Shown here: positions 15,908-19,604 of the stretch, in pieces
Numbering within the stretch: position 1 is the stretch's first letter
Layout: each line of letters begins with the position of its first letter
Assembly (NCBI GenBank): GCA_015487255.1
Contig: WFQA01000236.1
Coordinates: forward strand, 1 to 19,604
Reading direction: 5' to 3'
Source: Paracoccaceae bacterium
GTDB taxonomy: Bacteria > Pseudomonadota > Alphaproteobacteria > Rhodobacterales > Rhodobacteraceae
DNA: 19,604 nucleotides
Program-made: the position numbers and the translations under genes
The notes under the pieces: model-generated
The model's database searches: none
Seen by the model: only the letters and a program-made list of their open reading frames with translations
Told to the model about the DNA's origin: nothing

Positions 15908-17080
15908 ATGACAGATATCGTAATTCTGGACGGGGCGCGCACCGCGATAGGCGGCTTTGGTGGCAGCCTCGCGGGCACGCCGCCTTGCCAAACCGCAACC
16001 CATGTGAGCGCCGCCGCCATGGCCCGCGCCGGGGTGGAGCCGGGGCAGATCGGCCATGTGGTTTTTGGCCATGTGCTCAATACCGAGCCGCGCGATATGT
16101 ATCTTTCGCGCGTGGCGGCGATGGAGGCGGGGGTGCCGGCCGCAACCCCGGCGATGAATGTAAACCGGCTTTGCGGCTCGGGGGTGCAGGCGATTATATC
16201 CGCCGCGCAGGCATTGATGCTGGGGGATGCGGGTTTTGCCTTGGCGGGCGGGGCTGAAGCGATGAGCCGGGCGCCATATATTTTGCCCCAGGCGCGCTGG
16301 GGGCAGAAAATGGGTGATATGCAGGCGGTGGATATGATGCTGGCCACGCTGCACTGCCCGTTTGGCACCGGCCATATGGGGGTGACGGCGGAGAATGTGG
16401 CGGCGGAATACAGCATTTCCCGCGCCGATCAGGATAGCTTTGCGCTGGAAAGCCAGCGCCGGGCGGCGGCGGCGGTTGCGGCGGGGTATTTTACCAGCCA
16501 GATCGCCCCGCTGGAGGTGCGCATAGGCCGCAAAACCGTGATTTTTGATACCGACGAGCACCCTAAATCCACCAGTGCCGAGGCGCTGGCCGCCCTGCGC
16601 CCGGCCTTTCAAAAAGACGGCACGGTAACGGCGGGCAATGCCTCGGGCATCAATGACGGGGCGGCGGCGATGGTGCTGGCCACGGCCAGCGCGGCCAAGG
16701 CGGCGGGGCTTGCTCCCAAGGCGCGTATCTTGGGCTATGCCCATGCCGGGGTGGACCCGGCGATCATGGGGATCGGGCCAATTCCGGCGGTGCAAAACCT
16801 GCTTAAACGCAGCGGGCTGAAGGCGGAAGATTTTGCCGTGATCGAGAGCAACGAGGCCTTTGCCGCCCAGGCCTGCGCCGTGAGCCGGGAGTTGGGGCTG
16901 GACCCGGCGAAGGTCAACCCCAATGGCGGGGCGATTGCGCTGGGCCATCCGGTGGGGGCAACAGGGGCGATCATTGCCCTGAAAGCGATTTACGAGCTGG
17001 AGCGCATCGGCGGTGGCAAGGGGCTGGTCACCATGTGTATTGGTGGCGGGCAGGGGGTAGCGCTGGCGATCGAGGTGTAA
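15908..17080 (+). CDS. acetyl-CoA C-acyltransferase / beta-ketothiolase
   Basis: This is a 390-residue thiolase. The catalytic residues are all present: nucleophile C89 in NRLCGSGVQA, H347 in GHPVGATGA and the acid/base cysteine C377 in CIGGGQG. The asparagine of the SNEAFAAQ motif is also present. The length is normal. The GTGHMGVTAENVA segment resembles beta-ketothiolases of the BktB type used in polyhydroxyalkanoate or short-chain fatty acid metabolism, but degradative and biosynthetic thiolases cannot be separated reliably by eye. The ribosome site AAGGAG lies 8 bases before the ATG. It sits between cobD and a class V aminotransferase with no obvious pathway link. Confidence 0.93.
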   Translation: MTDIVILDGARTAIGGFGGSLAGTPPCQTATHVSAAAMARAGVEPGQIGHVVFGHVLNTEPRDMYLSRVAAMEAGVPAATPAMNVNRLCGSGVQAIISAAQALMLGDAGFALAGGAEAMSRAPYILPQARWGQKMGDMQAVDMMLATLHCPFGTGHMGVTAENVAAEYSISRADQDSFALESQRRAAAAVAAGYFTSQIAPLEVRIGRKTVIFDTDEHPKSTSAEALAALRPAFQKDGTVTAGNASGINDGAAAMVLATASAAKAAGLAPKARILGYAHAGVDPAIMGIGPIPAVQNLLKRSGLKAEDFAVIESNEAFAAQACAVSRELGLDPAKVNPNGGAIALGHPVGATGAIIALKAIYELERIGGGKGLVTMCIGGGQGVALAIEV

Positions 17081-17135
17081 ATAATGGTTGCACTTGGCTG
17101 CTGTTTAGCGGCAAAACCGGGGGGCAGTAAATAAA

Positions 17136-17169
17136 CCTCCGCCAATGCGGAGCCATTCAGGAGCCTGAA
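17136..17169 (+). promoter_or_regulatory. hairpin next to the ribosome site of the class V aminotransferase gene
   Basis: CTCCGC (17137-17142) and GCGGAG (17147-17152) form a perfect 6-bp stem with a CAAT loop. The Shine-Dalgarno sequence AGGAG follows at 17159-17163, 6 bases before the ATG. The CTCC of the 5' arm could alternatively pair with GGAG of the ribosome site, which would hide it. No T run follows, so it is not a terminator. Regulation is only a hypothesis. Confidence 0.35.
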
Positions 17170-18297
17170 ATGCCCGGCATTCTACCCGATATCGACCCCG
17201 ACGGGTTGCAGGAATTTTCGGTCGTATTCACCGACCGTTCGCTCAACCACATGTCGGCCCGTTTCCAGCAGGTGATGCGCGATATTTCCGACACATTAAA
17301 AGGGGTTTATAGCGCCGAAAGCGTGGTGGTGGTGCCCGGCGGCGGCACCTTTGGCATGGAGGCGGTGGCCCGGCAATTCGCCCATGGTGAAAAGGCGCTG
17401 GTCATTCGCAATGGCTGGTTTTCCTACCGCTGGAGCCAGATTTTCGAGGCCGGCAACATCCCTTCCGAACACACGGTTTTGAAGGCGCGGCAGGTTGGCA
17501 ATGCCGCCACCGCCCCCTTTGCGCCGGTGCCGATTGAAGAAGCCGTGGCGCGGATAAAGGCCGAGCGCCCGGCGCTGGTTTTCGCCCCGCATGTGGAAAC
17601 CGCCAGCGGCATGATTCTGCCGGATGATTACATCAGGGCGCTGGCAGGTGCCGTGCATGAAAGCGGTGGTCTGATGGTGCTGGATTGCATCGCCTCGGGT
17701 ACGATCTGGGTTGATATGAAGGCGCTTGGGGTGGATGTGTTGATCTCGGCCCCGCAAAAGGGCTGGAGCAGCTCGCCGGCGGCGGCGCTGATCATGCTCT
17801 CGAATATGGCGCTGAAGCGGATGCAGCAAACAACCTCCAGCAGCTTTGCCGGTAATTTGAAAACCTGGCATGGTATTATGCAGGCCTATCTGGATGGCGG
17901 CCATGCCTACCATGCCACCCTGCCCACCGATGCCCTGAAAGCCTTTCGCGACAGTATGAAAGAGACCGAGGCGCTGGGTTGGGAAAACATCGCCACCGCG
18001 CAGGCCGAACTGGGGGCGCGGGTGCGGGGCCTGCTGAAAGCGCGCGGCATTGCCTCGGTGGCGGCTCCGGGCTTTGAGGCACCGGGGGTTGTGGTCAGCT
18101 ATACCGATGATCCAGAGATCAAGAGCGGCAAGAAATTCGCCGCGCTCGGGGTGCAGATCGCTGCCGGGGTGCCGCTGCAATGTGACGAGCCGGAAGGGTT
18201 CAGCAGCTTTCGGCTTGGGCTTTTCGGGCTGGACAAGCTCAAGGATATCGACGCCACGGTGCAGCGGCTGGAAAAAGCGCTGGATCAGGCGTTGTAG
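17170..18297 (+). CDS. class V PLP-dependent aminotransferase (alanine/serine-glyoxylate type)
   Basis: This is a 375-residue fold-type I, class V aminotransferase. The PLP lysine is K197 in SAPQKGWSSSP and the pyridine-nitrogen aspartate is D172 in VLDCIASG. The N-terminal PGGGTFGMEAVARQF and NGWFSYRW stretches match the alanine-glyoxylate/serine-glyoxylate/phosphoserine branch of the family. It probably transfers an amino group from alanine or serine to a 2-oxo acid such as glyoxylate, but the substrate cannot be fixed from sequence alone. The ribosome site AGGAG is 6 bases from the ATG. It lies 89 bases after the thiolase gene. The C-terminus looks complete, and an insertion sequence begins about 15 bases after the stop. 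Confidence 0.88.
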   Translation: MPGILPDIDPDGLQEFSVVFTDRSLNHMSARFQQVMRDISDTLKGVYSAESVVVVPGGGTFGMEAVARQFAHGEKALVIRNGWFSYRWSQIFEAGNIPSEHTVLKARQVGNAATAPFAPVPIEEAVARIKAERPALVFAPHVETASGMILPDDYIRALAGAVHESGGLMVLDCIASGTIWVDMKALGVDVLISAPQKGWSSSPAAALIMLSNMALKRMQQTTSSSFAGNLKTWHGIMQAYLDGGHAYHATLPTDALKAFRDSMKETEALGWENIATAQAELGARVRGLLKARGIASVAAPGFEAPGVVVSYTDDPEIKSGKKFAALGVQIAAGVPLQCDEPEGFSSFRLGLFGLDKLKDIDATVQRLEKALDQAL

Positions 18298-18354
18298 CGG
18301 CTGACAGCCCACTGAACCGTCCCCTCTTTACCGGAGGCTCCAAAGTAAGCAAAG

Positions 18355-18696
18355 ATGGAGCCTATGGAAAAAAGTAACAGAGCAAACAGATATTCGACTG
18401 AAGTGCGCGCTCGCGCGGTTCGGATGATTTTTGAACATGAGCATGAATATTCAAATCGATCAGCGGCGATCATGGCCATCGCACCTAAAATTGGATGCGG
18501 CAGGGACACGCTGAGGCGTTGGATAGGCCAATCGGACATAGATAGCGGCCGCAAAGACGGCCAGACTTCCGATGAGCGTGCCCGTATCAAGGCAATGGAA
18601 CGCGAGATCCGAGAATTGCGCCAAGCCAATGAGATTCTCCGCAAGGCCTCAGCATATTTTGCGCAGGCGGAGCTCGCCCGCCCGTTCAAGCGATGA
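18355..18696 (+). CDS. IS3-family transposase OrfA (helix-turn-helix subunit)
   Basis: This 113-residue protein is the DNA-binding part of an IS3-family transposase. The helix-turn-helix covers YSTEVRARAVRMIFEHEHEY through APKIGCGRDTLRRWIGQ. It is followed by a leucine-zipper-like helix (RIKAMEREIRELRQANEILRKAS) that mediates multimerisation. It ends RPFKR, and its TGA overlaps the orfB ATG as ATGA (18693-18696). No A-rich slippery heptamer is obvious in the 60 bases where both frames are open (18633-18692), so coupling at the ATGA is as likely as a programmed frameshift. The start is uncertain: ATG 18355 or 18364. The only strong purine motif, GGAGG at 18333, is too far upstream for normal spacing. 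Confidence 0.92.
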   Translation: MEPMEKSNRANRYSTEVRARAVRMIFEHEHEYSNRSAAIMAIAPKIGCGRDTLRRWIGQSDIDSGRKDGQTSDERARIKAMEREIRELRQANEILRKASAYFAQAELARPFKR

Positions 18697-19604
18697 TCAA
18701 CTTCATTGAAGAACACCGAGAAGATTTGGGAGTCGAGCCGGTTTGCAAGGTTTTGCCAATCGCCCAATCTACATTTTATGCGCACGCAGCCATCGCCAAG
18801 AATCCGGACTTGGCCTCGGAGCGCGCCAAACGGGATGCGGTTCTTTGCCCTGAAATAAAGCGTGTTTGGGAGGCAAACAATGAAGTCTACGGCATCCGGA
18901 AGGTCTGGCACCAATTACAGCGCGAGGGGTTTAGTATCGCACGTTGCACCGTGGCCAGGTTGATGAAACGCCTTGATATACATGGTGTTATTCGCGGAAA
19001 GGCACAGAAAACAACCGTGCAGGACAAAAGTCTTCCATGTCCAAAAGACAAGGTGAACCGGAAGTTTCGAGCCCCTGCGCCAAACATGCTGTGGGTTAGC
19101 GACTTCACCTATGTCTCGACCGTTGCCCGGCAGGCGATGCTTGCATCGCCGAGAGGGGGGCAGGGCTTCGTTTATGTGGCTTTTATCATCGATACCTTCG
19201 CCGATAAGATCGTGGGCTGGCGTGTTTCCAGCTCACCAAAGACAGATTTCGTCCTGGATGCGTTGGAGCAAGCCCTGCATGATCGACGACCCGTTCACAA
19301 AGGTGGCCTCATTCATCATTCCGACCGTGGCGGGCAATATTTGTCTATACGGTATACCGAGAGATTGGCCCTGGCAGGTATTGAACCGTCGGTTGGCAGC
19401 GTTGGTGACTCCTATGATAACGCTTTGGCTGAAACTATAAACGGCCTCTACAAAGCCGAGGTCATCCACAGGCTTGGCCCATGGAAAACCATGGCCGCAG
19501 TCGAATGGGAAACGCTCAAATGGGTCGACTGGTTCAATAATCGTCGACTGCTGGCCCCAATCGGATACATCCCACCAGCAGAAGCTGAAGAGAGGTACTA
19601 TGCA
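18693..19604 (+). CDS. IS3-family transposase OrfB (DDE integrase), C-terminus outside the window
   Basis: This is the catalytic transposase subunit; 304 residues are visible and the frame is open throughout. An HTH_21-like region (KRVWEANNEVYGIRKVW, about 56-72) precedes the rve-type integrase core. The acidic triad is D137 (LWVSDFTYV), D211 (HHSDRGGQY) and E247 (NALAETING), and the 35-residue gap between the last two is the classic D35E spacing. The first gap is 73 residues, larger than I expect, because a segment of about 12 residues (around 144-156, AMLASPRG core) sits after VST, where relatives read roughly STWQGFVYVAF. At DNA level that segment is a palindrome. The frame is otherwise intact. 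Only the last few residues appear to be missing at the edge. Confidence 0.92.
   Translation, partial: MINFIEEHREDLGVEPVCKVLPIAQSTFYAHAAIAKNPDLASERAKRDAVLCPEIKRVWEANNEVYGIRKVWHQLQREGFSIARCTVARLMKRLDIHGVIRGKAQKTTVQDKSLPCPKDKVNRKFRAPAPNMLWVSDFTYVSTVARQAMLASPRGGQGFVYVAFIIDTFADKIVGWRVSSSPKTDFVLDALEQALHDRRPVHKGGLIHHSDRGGQYLSIRYTERLALAGIEPSVGSVGDSYDNALAETINGLYKAEVIHRLGPWKTMAAVEWETLKWVDWFNNRRLLAPIGYIPPAEAEERYYA
19126..19158 (+). repeat. palindromic insert within the transposase orfB
   Basis: GGCGATGC (19133-19140) and GCATCGCC (19143-19150) form a perfect 8-bp stem around TT. The stem can be extended by CCC/GGG across a 4x4 internal loop (GGCA/GAGA). It is read in frame as part of VARQAMLASPRGG and interrupts a conserved part of the IS3 integrase domain. 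The sequence GGCAGG occurs at both margins (about 19129 and 19158), which could be a trace of insertion or chance. It resembles in concept the protein-coding palindromic elements of Rickettsia. The identity of this element is unknown to me. Confidence 0.6.

Larger units (their letters stand above)
18313..19604 (+). mobile_element. IS3-family (IS51-like) insertion sequence, left part, running off the window
   Basis: An orfA/orfB transposase pair in the arrangement and sequence style of IS3-family elements occupies the right end. The left boundary is placed at TGAACCGTCC (18313), because a TGAACCG-like start with a nearby GGAGGCTCC is what I would expect for this type of end. The right terminal repeat is outside the window, so neither the inverted repeat nor a target duplication can be checked. 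The element lies on the same strand as, and directly after, the aminotransferase gene. Confidence 0.85.

Noticed and set aside
15743..16948. Open frame of 401 codons on the minus strand opposite cobD and the thiolase.
   Set aside because: It is antisense to two well-supported enzymes and rich in Arg/His/Gly/Pro, so it is a shadow of GC-rich coding sequence.

Overview
The window reads as chromosomal DNA of an alphaproteobacterium, most likely a Rhodobacterales (roseobacter-type) species. This rests on GC-rich codon use, the sequence style of RimO, FtsE and FtsX, the zinc-ribbon protein divergent from ftsE, and small alphaproteobacterial-type hypotheticals. The assignment comes from recognising protein families, not from a database search. 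Genes are packed tightly and no gene-free stretch exceeds about 180 bases.

Layout. (1) 1-3800, minus strand: an assimilatory nitrate/nitrite operon nirB-nirD-nasA with ATGA overlaps at both junctions; nasA runs off the left edge. A divergent LysR-type regulator (3925-4830) faces it across a 124-bp intergenic region that carries several GTTGC half-sites. (2) 4840-8088, minus strand: an HSL-family alpha/beta hydrolase, rimO (ribosomal protein S12 methylthiotransferase) and a small family-2 glycosyltransferase. (3) 8233-8509, plus strand: a 68-residue exported or membrane peptide gene closed by a very clear intrinsic terminator. (4) 8503-10821, minus strand: ftsE-ftsX-plsC (division ABC transporter-like pair plus a lysophosphatidic acid acyltransferase). 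Divergent from it is a 656-residue zinc-ribbon, low-complexity, single-membrane-segment protein (10978-12948). (5) 12956-14786, minus strand: a D-amino acid aminotransferase, a conserved 114-residue hypothetical, and a receiver domain that has lost all its phosphorylation residues. (6) 14967-18297, plus strand: cobD/cbiB (cobalamin biosynthesis), a thiolase, and a class V aminotransferase. (7) 18313 to the right edge: an IS3-family (IS51-like) insertion sequence, with orfA and most of orfB visible.

How the genes work together. The left block reduces nitrate to nitrite (NasA) and then to ammonium (NirBD). The LysR protein is the obvious candidate regulator by position. FtsEX couples division to cell-wall hydrolysis, and PlsC supplies phosphatidic acid for membranes. 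The remaining genes are housekeeping or metabolic and have no evident shared pathway.

The most unusual items are a perfect 8-bp-arm palindrome sitting in frame inside the catalytic domain of the IS transposase, which adds about 12 residues between the first two DDE aspartates; the fully degenerate receiver protein; and the helically phased GTTGC sites in the nitrite reductase/LysR intergenic region. I did not find a recognisable defence system, CRISPR array, tRNA or rRNA.
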